Source: S010-25 sp964441285
GTDB lineage: Bacteria; Pseudomonadota; Gammaproteobacteria; SZUA-229
Direction of reading: 5' to 3'
Assembly: GCA_964441285.1 (NCBI GenBank)
Contig: CAYTUK010000008.1
Coordinates: 62,001 to 126,000 of the forward strand
Length of the DNA: 64,000 nt
Both the position numbers and the translations under genes were made by a program. The notes beneath the pieces are model-generated. The model was given only the letters and a program-made list of their open reading frames with translations, made no database searches and was not told the origin of the DNA. Positions 44,452 through 52,864 of the stretch are shown piece after piece. The stretch's first letter is position 1; every line of letters begins with the position of its first letter.

Positions 44452-45548
44452 TGCTCCGGAAACCCCAACAGAAAATCATTATTGGCATGTCAGGTGGTGT
44501 CGACTCTTCAGTCGCTGCACTGCTACTGCTGCAACAGGGTTACACCGTTGAAGCACTCTTTATGAAAAACTGGGAAGAAGATGATAACGCAAGCTACTGT
44601 GCAGCAACTGAGGATCTGGCCGATGCCACAGCGGTATGTGGAACACTGGGCATTAAACTGCACACGGTAAACTTTTCCAGCGAATACTGGGATCGCGTAT
44701 TTCAGCATTTTCTTGATGAATACAGTGCTGGCCGTACCCCCAACCCAGACATACTGTGCAATAAAGAAATTAAATTTCGCGCCTTTCTGGAGCACGCACA
44801 AACCTTGGGCGCAGATAAAATAGCGACCGGTCATTACGCACAACTCGACAATGTGGAGAATAAAGTGCGCTTATTGCGTGGCATCGACAACAATAAGGAT
44901 CAAAGCTATTTTTTATACTCCCTGAATCAATATCAGCTGAGCCATACATTGTTCCCGGTTGGTCAATTTAACAAAAACCATATTCGTCAACTAGCGAAAA
45001 CAAATAATCTTATCACTCACAACAAAAAAGACAGTACCGGCATTTGTTTTATTGGTGAACGGCGCTTTAATACTTTCCTGGAAAAATTTCTTCCAGCACA
45101 ACCTGGCACGATAAAAACACTTGAGGGGGATGAGTTGGGAACGCATAACGGTTTAATGTATTACACGCTCGGTCAACGTAAAGGACTGGGTATTGGTGGC
45201 ATCAAAGATACCGCTGAAGACCCCTGGTATGTGGTTGAAAAAGATTTAACCAGTCATACTTTAATCGTTGCCCAGGGACATAACCATCCGCACATATTCA
45301 ACGATACACTAGAAGTAAAATCGTTGCACTGGATCACCGAAAAACCACCAGAAAACACCCGCATGACAGCAAAAATACGCTACCGTCAGAGCGATCAGAA
45401 CTGCACCCTTAGCACGCTCAGCAAGCACCGTTTTCGTGTCGACTTCGAACAGGCACAACGTGCCATCACACCGGGTCAATCTATCGTTTTTTATAACCAC
45501 GAAATATGTCTGGGTGGTGGTGTAATTGAAACCATGTATAACCACTAA
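44451..45548 (+). CDS. mnmA: tRNA 2-thiouridine(34) synthase MnmA
   Basis: A 365-residue enzyme. The PP-loop motif SGGVDS lies at 14-19, the first catalytic cysteine is Cys103 in NPDILCNKEIKF, and the second is Cys199 in STGICFIGERRF. It transfers sulfur to uridine 34 of tRNA for Lys, Glu and Gln. It follows DUF2062 with a one-base overlap and is 32 bases before hflD. hflD beside mnmA is a common gammaproteobacterial arrangement. Confidence 0.97.
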   Translation: MLRKPQQKIIIGMSGGVDSSVAALLLLQQGYTVEALFMKNWEEDDNASYCAATEDLADATAVCGTLGIKLHTVNFSSEYWDRVFQHFLDEYSAGRTPNPDILCNKEIKFRAFLEHAQTLGADKIATGHYAQLDNVENKVRLLRGIDNNKDQSYFLYSLNQYQLSHTLFPVGQFNKNHIRQLAKTNNLITHNKKDSTGICFIGERRFNTFLEKFLPAQPGTIKTLEGDELGTHNGLMYYTLGQRKGLGIGGIKDTAEDPWYVVEKDLTSHTLIVAQGHNHPHIFNDTLEVKSLHWITEKPPENTRMTAKIRYRQSDQNCTLSTLSKHRFRVDFEQAQRAITPGQSIVFYNHEICLGGGVIETMYNH

Positions 45549-45580
45549 TCAGTCGCTAATCAACAAGTAAAATATTCAAT

Positions 45581-46204
45581 ATGTCGCATTCAATACACGA
45601 TAAAACCCTCGCACTGGCGGGCATTTTCCAGGCTGCTTCACTGGTTAAACAAATTGCCAACAAAGGCATAGCAAACAGCGCAATAATTGAATCAAGCATA
45701 GAAAGCCTGTTTCGTTTTGAGGTCAATAACGTCGCTGATGTCTATGGCAACATTGCCGGTATCGGTCATGGTTTGCGTGTCTTACACGAACAACTTAATG
45801 GTGAGCCAACCACGCGTGATTTAGCTATATCCAAATACGTTATTTTACTTATCGCCCTGGAGAGAAAGCTTTCTCGCAACAAAAAAATGCTTGATCAAAT
45901 AACCAGTCGCCTGCAAACCATTGAAGCCCAGCTTGAATTCTTTAGCCTCAGTCACAATACCATTTTTAGCAAAATTGGCGAGCTATACAAATCCACCATT
46001 AGCACCCTGGGCACAAAAATTATTGTGAGTGGAGGACAGCCTTACCTAAGCAATGAAATCAATGCGAGTAAAGTCCGTTCACTGTTGCTGGCGGGCATCC
46101 GTGCTGCCGTATTATGGCAACAATGTGGTGGTTCACGCTGGCAAATCCTGTTTAATCGTAAAGCCTATCTACAGGAAAGTGAAAAAATTATTGGCCAATT
46201 ATAA
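45581..46204 (+). CDS. hflD: High-frequency lysogenization protein HflD
   Basis: A 207-residue helical protein matching HflD: KTLALAGIFQAASLVKQIA at the start, LRVLHEQLNGE and KYVILLIALERKLSRNKKMLDQI in the middle, and RSLLLAGIRAAVLWQQCGGSRWQILFNR at the end. HflD is membrane-associated; in E. coli it inhibits lambda CII, but its normal role is unclear. purB usually follows; here a small unknown gene does. Confidence 0.92.
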   Translation: MSHSIHDKTLALAGIFQAASLVKQIANKGIANSAIIESSIESLFRFEVNNVADVYGNIAGIGHGLRVLHEQLNGEPTTRDLAISKYVILLIALERKLSRNKKMLDQITSRLQTIEAQLEFFSLSHNTIFSKIGELYKSTISTLGTKIIVSGGQPYLSNEINASKVRSLLLAGIRAAVLWQQCGGSRWQILFNRKAYLQESEKIIGQL

Positions 46205-46244
46205 TCCCCCTGCATTTTCACTAAATACTAAATATTATATTATC

Positions 46245-46625
46245 ATGTCAAAAACACTGTTTACCATCGACGAATCATCACCACTGCCTGACTTTAGCTC
46301 GCTTTATTTAACCCTTGATATTGCTGAAATTCGTATTCCTTCTATGCGAAAAGCCATTGCCTTACTAAAAACACAGCAGCCCGATTTTATCCTCGCCGAA
46401 TTTGAATACGGTTACGGGAATAATTATGCCGGCATCAACATCAGTAATTTAGATGTCCTGTTATACAGCCTGCAAAAATATTCACCACAATCAAAAGTTA
46501 TTGTCCTGGTAGAAAAAAACGAACTTCAGTATATTGATAAACTCAATACGATTATTCAACTTCATGCGGTGCTACAATTTCCTGTCACTGCGTCACAAAT
46601 AGACCCTGTTTTTAGATGTCTATAA
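46245..46625 (+). CDS. Small protein of unknown function after hflD
   Basis: A 126-residue protein if started at ATG 46245, which gives the best N-terminus; the frame extends further upstream inside hflD in another phase. There is no obvious Shine-Dalgarno sequence. Alternating helices and strands such as PSMRKAIALLKTQQPDFILAEFEYG and QSKVIVLVEKNELQYIDKL recall a degenerate receiver (CheY-like) fold, but the phosphorylated aspartate pattern is not clear. It converges with pncC, six bases away. Family not recognised. Confidence 0.6.
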   Translation: MSKTLFTIDESSPLPDFSSLYLTLDIAEIRIPSMRKAIALLKTQQPDFILAEFEYGYGNNYAGINISNLDVLLYSLQKYSPQSKVIVLVEKNELQYIDKLNTIIQLHAVLQFPVTASQIDPVFRCL

Positions 46626-46631
46626 AAATGC

Positions 46632-47132
46632 CTATAATGGGCAATTTAAAAAATCCAGTAACGCATTAAAGACCTGATCCATCGTCTGTAACCGGACTGC
46701 CTCACGCTCACCTTCAAAGTTAAACGGAAATGCAACGGTGCTTTTACCGCGTCTACCCCAGCACAACCACACCAGCCCGACAGGTTTGTCCTCAGTTCCA
46801 CCATCCGGCCCCGCAATGCCGCTAATACTCACCGCCACGTCTGCCAATGTATGCGCAAAAATTCCATCACACATTGCCAGCACTGTCTCGCCACTGACAG
46901 CCCCAAACTCTTTTAGAGTTGCTGCAGAAACATCCAGCACACTGTATTTCATCGCATTACTGTAACTCACCATCGAGCCTTCAAACCAGGTCGAACTACC
47001 TGGTAGATCAGTAATAATTTTCGCCAGCCAGCCCCCCGTACAGGATTCCGCTGCCGCCAGGGTTATACCGCGTGCTTGCATGCACTCGCCTAATTGCAAC
47101 GCAAGCGTATGTAAAGTTTGTTCAGTTACCAT
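46632..47132 (-). CDS. pncC: Nicotinamide-nucleotide amidase PncC (CinA C-terminal domain)
   Basis: A 166-residue single-domain protein. The signature LAAAESCTGGWLAKIITDLPGSSTWFEGSMVSYSNAMK contains the catalytic serine and is followed by VSISGIAGPDGGTEDKPVGLVWL. PncC deamidates nicotinamide mononucleotide to nicotinate mononucleotide and so recycles NAD. It is the stand-alone form, as in E. coli YgaD. The insertion element lies 28 bases upstream of its start. Confidence 0.95.
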   Translation of the reverse strand: MVTEQTLHTLALQLGECMQARGITLAAAESCTGGWLAKIITDLPGSSTWFEGSMVSYSNAMKYSVLDVSAATLKEFGAVSGETVLAMCDGIFAHTLADVAVSISGIAGPDGGTEDKPVGLVWLCWGRRGKSTVAFPFNFEGEREAVRLQTMDQVFNALLDFLNCPL

Positions 47133-47160
47133 TAATTATTAATCCTGTTTAAAAGCCAAA

Positions 47161-47183
47161 GGGGTCAGGTCTTTGATTTATGA
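47161..47183. repeat. Left inverted end of the RAYT element
   Basis: 23 bases beginning GGGGTCAGGTCTTTGATTTA. It is the exact reverse complement of 48066-48088 and contains the transposase stop codon (47165-47167). Confidence 0.9.
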
Positions 47184-48010
47184 TTTTTCAAGAGCCCACT
47201 CACCGTGGTGTAATGAATCCCAAAATATTCGCCAATTTCTTTCAGTGTATAGCCACCGCTTTGGTAGGCTTTAACTATCGCTGCATTTCTGTCTCGGCTG
47301 CTTGCTTCGTATTCGCTGAGTTCTTTCGCTGGCAGCCTTCTCTGTGCCCGTGGCACTTCGCTCAAATCCTTATTTCCATCGACCATGGTCTGCATCCTTT
47401 CTAAAAACAAGTCACTGCCTAAATAAATCTGGTTGCGCAGGTGCTCCCACGGGGAGGTTGGTGTCTTACCTTCCCGTACGTATTTTTTATATCGCTCCAC
47501 GGCGGTACTCTTCCTTTTAGCAAAGACTGACAATAGCCACTCTACATTCAAACACGCAACTCCCCGGCTCTGCCCCGCTGTGGCTCGATAACTGCTCCAT
47601 GGCCAGTCTTTGGCACTACGCACCATACCTGCCCGCACAGGGTTCAATACAATGTATCGGGCCAGTTCCAGTAGGTACTGGTCTTTTTCAACCAGTATAG
47701 CCTTGTAGCGCCCTTGAAAAACATGCCCTACCCGGTCATGGACTCGGTTATAGGTCTGTGTATAAACACCATTTAATTGACGCATGCCTTTGGCAAGGTT
47801 CCCGTCCGGTGTCTCAATTAACAGGTGATAATGATTCCTCATGAGACAATAAGCATGGCACGCCCAATTATGGGTTTGACAAACGTCTGTCAGCAAAGCC
47901 AGAAAAAATTGGCGATCTTCATCATTATCATAGATGTCTTCTCTACGATCACCTCGTGAAGTGAGGTGGTAGAGGGCGCCAGAAAATTCCAGTCGGATAG
48001 GTCGAGCCAT
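47165..48010 (-). CDS. REP-associated Y1-type transposase (RAYT, TnpA_REP)
   Basis: About 281 residues from ATG 48010, where MARPIRLEFSGALYHLTSRGDRR begins as in the family; the frame extends 22 codons further, into the right inverted end, but without similarity. The HUH motif is NHYHLLIE (His60 and His62), with YLLELARYIVLNPVRAGMV after it. The C-terminal region has a helix-turn-helix-like segment, YTLKEIGEYFGIHYTTVSGLLK. RAYT proteins cut and join single-stranded REP hairpins. The protein looks intact, so it may be active. Possible substrates are listed under repeats; none is proven. Confidence 0.93.
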   Translation of the reverse strand: MARPIRLEFSGALYHLTSRGDRREDIYDNDEDRQFFLALLTDVCQTHNWACHAYCLMRNHYHLLIETPDGNLAKGMRQLNGVYTQTYNRVHDRVGHVFQGRYKAILVEKDQYLLELARYIVLNPVRAGMVRSAKDWPWSSYRATAGQSRGVACLNVEWLLSVFAKRKSTAVERYKKYVREGKTPTSPWEHLRNQIYLGSDLFLERMQTMVDGNKDLSEVPRAQRRLPAKELSEYEASSRDRNAAIVKAYQSGGYTLKEIGEYFGIHYTTVSGLLKNHKSKT

Positions 48011-48065
48011 AAAGAGTAAACGATGCTTTTCATTTGATGAAGCTATAATTCTATCAGAGACGGAG

Positions 48066-48088
48066 TCATAAATCAAAGACCTGACCCC
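48066..48088. repeat. Right inverted end of the RAYT element
   Basis: 23 bases, exact reverse complement of the left end. It lies 56 bases upstream of the preferred transposase start and would contain part of its promoter. Confidence 0.9.
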
Positions 48089-48102
48089 ATAAGTTTTTTT
48101 AT

Positions 48103-48136
48103 AAAAAAGCCCGAGTTTTTACTCTCGGGCTTTTTG
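48103..48136. terminator. Rho-independent terminator after the FadL gene
   Basis: GCCCGAG (48109-48115) and CTCGGGC (48124-48130) form a strong stem, with T-runs on both strands, so it can work in both directions. It ends the minus-strand FadL transcript and also separates it from the insertion element. Confidence 0.85.
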
Positions 48137-48160
48137 GCTTTTTAAATAAAACTGATCGTT

Positions 48161-49561
48161 TTAGAACTTCATACCCAACATTGCGCCAAGACCGTATTGT
48201 CCCATGGCAATGGATGCATTGCTTCCCTTAACAAGTGCACCACCCGGACCAAATGCGGTTGGACCTTTAATGGTATTTACAAAAGCAATCATTACATTAA
48301 CATCCAGGCTGACTTTATCCGTAAATTTATAGCCACCGCCAAAGGTTAAATGATTTTCCGGGGTTGCGGGTGCCAGCATATTAAATAATACCTGGTCGTT
48401 TGGAATGGGGGATTTGCCGTAGTTCCACCCAGCACGTAAATTAACTTTTTCGTTATACGCCCAGTCAACACCCAGTTTGTAAACGGTCTGGTTGGTCCAG
48501 CCAAAACCTAAGCCATTGGTACCGCCAAGTTTACAGGTCGATTTATCAGGCCCTGGACACAATGGAAACAAATTACCTGTTACCGCCTGATTAATAGCCG
48601 GCCCGGGGTTACCGATCGAGCGAACATCGTGGTAGCGAATCCACTGAATATCAAAGGCAACTGTTACTGTCGGAATGACATTAAAAGCGGCACCCAATGC
48701 ATAGTTCTCTGGAATATCAAAGCCGCCATGTTCAGCAAAGAGGTTCGAGTAGCGTTGAAATTTATCCATCCATACCCGCGATGAATAATTCAACCCTAGT
48801 TTCAGTTTGTTATCATAAAAATTACCTAACCAGCCAAGGCGAAAGCCAGCGCCATAAGCATGATCAAAACCTTCATCACTCAAGTGGCCCGATGATTGAG
48901 TAAACCCTAAAGCACTACCACTAAACGCACTCAATCCCTGCGCCCTGAAAAACTGCACAGCAAGCACTGTTGATACACCAAACGTATTGTGTTTATTCAC
49001 CCGGTATGCAACGCTCGGGATAAGTTGCATCTGTATCAATTCCACACCAACCTGGTTAGTGGGTTTATTTGTAACATTCGGGTTAAAAAAGGTGGCTGGA
49101 CACGCCGTATAACCAGGCACCTGGCCAGCCAGAACTTTCTGACAACTGCTGCTATTAACACCCTGGTCATACTGTGTTTTTAAACCCGCGCCAATAAATG
49201 CAAAACCAACAACGGTATTCTTGTTCAGCTGATAGGTGCCCCCCATCGAAGGTATCAGAAACAGATTCCGATGACTCTTTTCATTGGTATAACCCAGAAG
49301 ACCACTTTCATGGGTCACCGATCGCGGGGGTATAAAAAGCTCTCCACCAATATCAAAGCGTGTACCTGAGTCGATCATGGTTGCCGGGTTAAAAGCTGCT
49401 GCCATACCTCCGGTATTATTTGCCACACCGGTTCCCCCCATGGAACGGGATTTGGCACCAAAACCAATCAGGAAATACCCATTGGTTGCATTGGAAATAG
49501 CTGGCAAGCTCATGCTAATCGCCAGGGTGGACAGTAAAATTAATTGTTTGGAAAATTTCAT
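48161..49561 (-). CDS. OmpP1/FadL family outer membrane channel
   Basis: A 466-residue outer membrane beta-barrel with a signal peptide (about 1-25, cleavage near SNA). The mature start, ATNGYFLIGFGAKSRSMGGTGVANN, is the conserved hatch sequence of FadL/TodX proteins that block the barrel and open for hydrophobic substrates. The C-terminus ends in MKF, fitting the terminal aromatic residue needed for assembly. Substrate is probably long-chain fatty acid or hydrocarbon. The gene follows the 925-residue exported protein gene on the same strand after 88 bases, with a hairpin between. Confidence 0.92.
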   Translation of the reverse strand: MKFSKQLILLSTLAISMSLPAISNATNGYFLIGFGAKSRSMGGTGVANNTGGMAAAFNPATMIDSGTRFDIGGELFIPPRSVTHESGLLGYTNEKSHRNLFLIPSMGGTYQLNKNTVVGFAFIGAGLKTQYDQGVNSSSCQKVLAGQVPGYTACPATFFNPNVTNKPTNQVGVELIQMQLIPSVAYRVNKHNTFGVSTVLAVQFFRAQGLSAFSGSALGFTQSSGHLSDEGFDHAYGAGFRLGWLGNFYDNKLKLGLNYSSRVWMDKFQRYSNLFAEHGGFDIPENYALGAAFNVIPTVTVAFDIQWIRYHDVRSIGNPGPAINQAVTGNLFPLCPGPDKSTCKLGGTNGLGFGWTNQTVYKLGVDWAYNEKVNLRAGWNYGKSPIPNDQVLFNMLAPATPENHLTFGGGYKFTDKVSLDVNVMIAFVNTIKGPTAFGPGGALVKGSNASIAMGQYGLGAMLGMKF

Positions 49562-49605
49562 TTATTCTCTCCCTTTAGAGAAATACCTAAATTCAGGATA
49601 AATTT

Positions 49606-49637
49606 GTCAGGGCAGATGCCTTTGCACCTGCCCTGAC
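49606..49637. terminator. Hairpin between the 925-residue gene and the FadL gene
   Basis: GTCAGGGCAG and CTGCCCTGAC are exact 10-base complements with a 12-base loop. On the minus strand it is followed by AAATTTATCC, so it is a weaker terminator there than on the plus strand. It may reduce read-through into the FadL gene. Confidence 0.6.
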
Positions 49638-49649
49638 TTTTCTTATTGC

Positions 49650-52427
49650 TTATCGTTTATCTTTTTTGCCAAGCCGACGCAAGCCAAATAATGTAGCGAG
49701 TGCTGCAAATAAACCAAAAAAGCTCAGTGACGCAAGGCCACTTTTACCCGCAAAACCGCTGTTACTAATTTTAGTCACTGGTGCGGTGCCGACATACGGT
49801 GGCGGTGCTGGTACTGTGCCAGCCGGTCCAGCATTAAAGTTGGCGTAGAATGCCTGGAACGGGCCATCAACCATTGGGGTTCCGTTAATAAGAGTACCCT
49901 TAATAGAATGACCTGTGCTAGCAGACACTAACTTCCAGGTGGTTGTCGGATCCGGGTTCTCTCCTGCCTGACCAGCCCATAATTTATTCACATTATTTGT
50001 TGAACCATGCATATTCCAGACACCATTCTTGTCCCAGACATTCACCACATCAATATTTTTACTGGTATTCCAGTCAAATAAAATATGCGCACCTACCTGT
50101 CCCGGTTTAACCGTCATGGTAATGGCGGGGCCTGAGTTAGCAGCAGAACCAGCCGGACAACCGGTTGCACGTATTTCTGCAACGGTACAGCCTGTATCAA
50201 AGGAATAGGTACCCGGTCCAAATACACGAATGTCGTGCGCCACCCAGGTGAAACTAAAGAACTGCTGAGGTTTCTGGGATGCAATCTTCATATTGAAATT
50301 CAGATCATTTTTGTAATTACTCTGATCAGTATTGGTTGTCTGATCCCAGTCAAAGGTAACATCATTGGTACCACCAAAGACATTGCCCGTTGAATCAAGC
50401 ATGGTGAAGTTACTGCCTGTGGCAAATAAGCCAACCTGGACAGCTCGTACTACCTGGGTTGCAAGGTTACCGTTTGAATCAGTAACATTATAGTAAACCT
50501 TATAGTTACCCTGTTTAGACGTATCCACGTTGCTCGCATTAACCGTATAAGTCAGAAGTCCCTTCCCTGCACCCACACCATTGCCTGAACCTGATGCGGT
50601 GATAGTGGTTAGATTACCGTCCTGTGCATCGGTAATATCCATACCCTGTTCGATATAGGGTTTACCAATTTTTAATACAACACCACCACGAACAAGTTTG
50701 ATAACTGGTTGTGAGCGAGTTACATTCACTGTTCGAGATGCAGTCCCTTTATTCCCGCTTAAATCCTTCGCATCGTATGTTACCGTATAGGTAACTGTTG
50801 CATTACCTGTATCTGGTACAACATCCTTAACAGGGTTATTGGTAGTAACACCAATTGCCGTTGCATCACAGGAATCCGTTGCGCTTGCGCCCTTATCAAA
50901 ATACTGAGAAGGATTCTGTAGCGTTGAACTGACCCTATTAACGATTGCTGGTCCAGCCAGGTTAATAACGGGTGCTGTTGTATCAACTACATTAACAATC
51001 CTGTCTAGAGTCGTTTTCTGATTACTTGTATTTATACAACTCCATGTTTCTGTATAAGAACCTGGTGTACCTATTTTTATATTATTAGTAGGGATAAAGG
51101 TGGGTAATGGAAGAGCACTGCTTGTTATTAAACCATCTTTATAGTCTGCACATATAGCACTCTTATCAGCATATAAAGTGGCGCATTCATGTGTTACAGG
51201 GTTATTACCATTCAACGCAATCAGCGGCGGCGCACCCGGTGAAGGTATAATAACAGTACGGGTAAGTTGCTGAGCAGGATTACCTGACCCATCAGTACAA
51301 TCATATTTTATGGTGTATATCCCACCTGTAGTTGTATCGACTGTACCTGTTTGAGTTACAACAGGATTACCCCCAACTGGCGCAGCATCAGCACAGGTTG
51401 CCCCTGCATCAGTGTATGGCCCACTATTTATCGTTACTAATAGTGGGCTTTTTCCTTTTAAAGTGATTACTGGTGGTGTGGTGTCAGTAAAAGAAACCAG
51501 TGTCATACTGGTAAAATCAAAATTGGCATTGAAACCCGTAAATGGCCCAGCCTGCATGGGATAACCGCCTATGCCATTTTTTTGTACGCCCGTTGCGAAA
51601 TCAAAACGATGAATGTTAGGCGTAGTATCTGGAACTGCTGAAGAGGCGTTAATATTAGCGGATGGATTCACATTTAAACAGTCATTTAGTATACAAGAAG
51701 CAACATTTGTTGTACCAAAATCAGTGGTGGCAACAGGTGTTGGACCCAATTGTAAATAACCTGAAACACCAGTAAAACCCTTCACCGTTCCAGGCGAGCT
51801 GCCTCCAACGTAGGTACCATCAGAGGCTGGTACAGCACCTGTCGCGGTTAAAGCACTGCTTGTCTTGATTGAACCATTCGCATTTAGTGTAAAAGTTGTT
51901 GGAGTGCCATCCATTTCATTCAGCAAGCCCTGTGCATCGTATGAAATTGAAACAGGTATGCCAACAGTACCATTATAATCAAAAAGCATATTAGCAAGGA
52001 TAAGATTATTATTCCCACCATTTAGACCAGCAGGAACCTTATTTAAGGTAATTTGTTTAGCTGTAGCAGGCTGTGTAGGCTTATTACCAAAAAAGTCAAA
52101 CGCACCAATTTCAGCGGTACCACTTTGTGTCTTGGTATTATAAGTTAACGTGCCACAGGTTGGTGTTTGAAAAGTATTTGCACCTTTACCTGTAATACTT
52201 GAGTTACTCAGTGCCGCACCCTTTGGATCTAGCATAGTAAAGAGAATTTTTGCCGCATTCGGACTGCTAGCACAAGTTGTTGTCGATGATGCCGGCCCAT
52301 TCAACGTACCCCAGGTATAAATATCGGCTATTGCTAAACCAGGCATACTAGCCGCAACACCAAGCGTGGTTGTTATAGCAGCTGCAAGTATATTTTTTCG
52401 TAACTGCAGATTATTTTTTACATACAT
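49650..52427 (-). CDS. Large exported protein with Ig-like (DUF5011/HYR-type) domains and C-terminal anchor tail
   Basis: A 925-residue protein with a signal peptide (about 1-35). The first 300 residues are Ser/Thr/Asn/Gly-rich and unrecognised. From about 325 to 700 are Ig-like repeats resembling DUF5011, with DTTPPVITLKG, GAPPLIALNGNNPV and DTTAPVINLAGPAIV starts. The C-terminal 300 residues are again Gly/Asn-rich. The tail has a glycine/serine spacer, a hydrophobic helix (SFFGLFAALATLFGL) and a basic end (RRLGKKDKR), the three-part form of sorting signals such as PEP-CTERM or GlyGly-CTERM, though I cannot name the class. It is probably a surface protein, and it lies beside the TPR-enzyme cluster. 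Confidence 0.8.
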   Translation of the reverse strand: MYVKNNLQLRKNILAAAITTTLGVAASMPGLAIADIYTWGTLNGPASSTTTCASSPNAAKILFTMLDPKGAALSNSSITGKGANTFQTPTCGTLTYNTKTQSGTAEIGAFDFFGNKPTQPATAKQITLNKVPAGLNGGNNNLILANMLFDYNGTVGIPVSISYDAQGLLNEMDGTPTTFTLNANGSIKTSSALTATGAVPASDGTYVGGSSPGTVKGFTGVSGYLQLGPTPVATTDFGTTNVASCILNDCLNVNPSANINASSAVPDTTPNIHRFDFATGVQKNGIGGYPMQAGPFTGFNANFDFTSMTLVSFTDTTPPVITLKGKSPLLVTINSGPYTDAGATCADAAPVGGNPVVTQTGTVDTTTGGIYTIKYDCTDGSGNPAQQLTRTVIIPSPGAPPLIALNGNNPVTHECATLYADKSAICADYKDGLITSSALPLPTFIPTNNIKIGTPGSYTETWSCINTSNQKTTLDRIVNVVDTTAPVINLAGPAIVNRVSSTLQNPSQYFDKGASATDSCDATAIGVTTNNPVKDVVPDTGNATVTYTVTYDAKDLSGNKGTASRTVNVTRSQPVIKLVRGGVVLKIGKPYIEQGMDITDAQDGNLTTITASGSGNGVGAGKGLLTYTVNASNVDTSKQGNYKVYYNVTDSNGNLATQVVRAVQVGLFATGSNFTMLDSTGNVFGGTNDVTFDWDQTTNTDQSNYKNDLNFNMKIASQKPQQFFSFTWVAHDIRVFGPGTYSFDTGCTVAEIRATGCPAGSAANSGPAITMTVKPGQVGAHILFDWNTSKNIDVVNVWDKNGVWNMHGSTNNVNKLWAGQAGENPDPTTTWKLVSASTGHSIKGTLINGTPMVDGPFQAFYANFNAGPAGTVPAPPPYVGTAPVTKISNSGFAGKSGLASLSFFGLFAALATLFGLRRLGKKDKR

Positions 52428-52698
52428 CCTTATTTACTCCCGTCTTTTTATATTTATTTGGTTTAATTGATAAAACTTGACTGATTAAATACCAAACACC
52501 ACGTCTCGGTATATGATTTACGTAGTCGCTTAATTATTACCATTTATCGAAAAAATCAGGTGTTGATATTACGTAAGCCAGTCACACTACTATGAAACAG
52601 CTTTATTACTTTATTTTTATTCTTTCGGACTGCTTGGATTATCTAACACATTGGCTTGCTATATAATACGCAGCTTCTTCTTATAAAGAGGGCTAATT

Positions 52699-52740
52699 AT
52701 GGAAATCAAAGCATTACATGTCAAGCTGTTTTTATCCTAA
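52699..52740 (+). CDS. Possible leader peptide of 13 residues
   Basis: ATG 52699 follows an AAAGAGG sequence with normal spacing, and the frame reads MEIKALHVKLFLS before TAA. It overlaps the first arm of the hairpin at 52725-52763, the arrangement of attenuator leaders, though no run of one amino acid is present. It may be chance. Confidence 0.25.
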   Translation: MEIKALHVKLFLS

Positions 52741-52763
52741 TTGTAAGAAAAACAGGGCTTTTT
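52725..52763 (+). terminator. Hairpin with T-run upstream of the first TPR gene
   Basis: CTGTTTTT (52726-52733) pairs with AAAAACAG (52748-52755), followed by GGCTTTTTTAGC. It would end a short transcript from the TATAAT at 52662, about 100 bases before the TPR-sulfotransferase start. Confidence 0.45.
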
Positions 52764-52864
52764 TAGCACTTTTTGATGTATTGTCGATTAAGTTTACAGT
52801 TTGGTAATCGCTATGTGCCGATTTTATTTCATCCACAAAAACAATATTTCAAGTTTCAATAATC

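Larger units (their letters stand above)
47161..48088. mobile_element. RAYT-type insertion with perfect 23-base inverted ends
   Basis: A 928-base unit containing one transposase gene and bounded by exact inverted 23-base ends (47161-47183 and 48066-48088), each beginning GGGGTCAGGTCTTTGATTTA from the outer side. The stop codon of the transposase lies within the left end. No flanking target duplication was found by eye. REP-associated transposases usually do not have such ends, so this one may be an autonomous cassette. Confidence 0.85.
52428..52864. other. Divergent region between the exported protein and the TPR cluster
   Basis: About 440 bases. It has a TATAAT box (52662-52667), a small open reading frame (52699-52740) and a hairpin followed by a T-run (52725-52763), discussed separately. 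The promoter of the minus-strand exported protein must be near 52440-52540; I see no clear boxes. Confidence 0.45.

Noticed and set aside
47161..48088. The RAYT unit as a prophage or composite transposon
   Set aside because: Only one gene lies between the inverted ends, with no phage or passenger genes.
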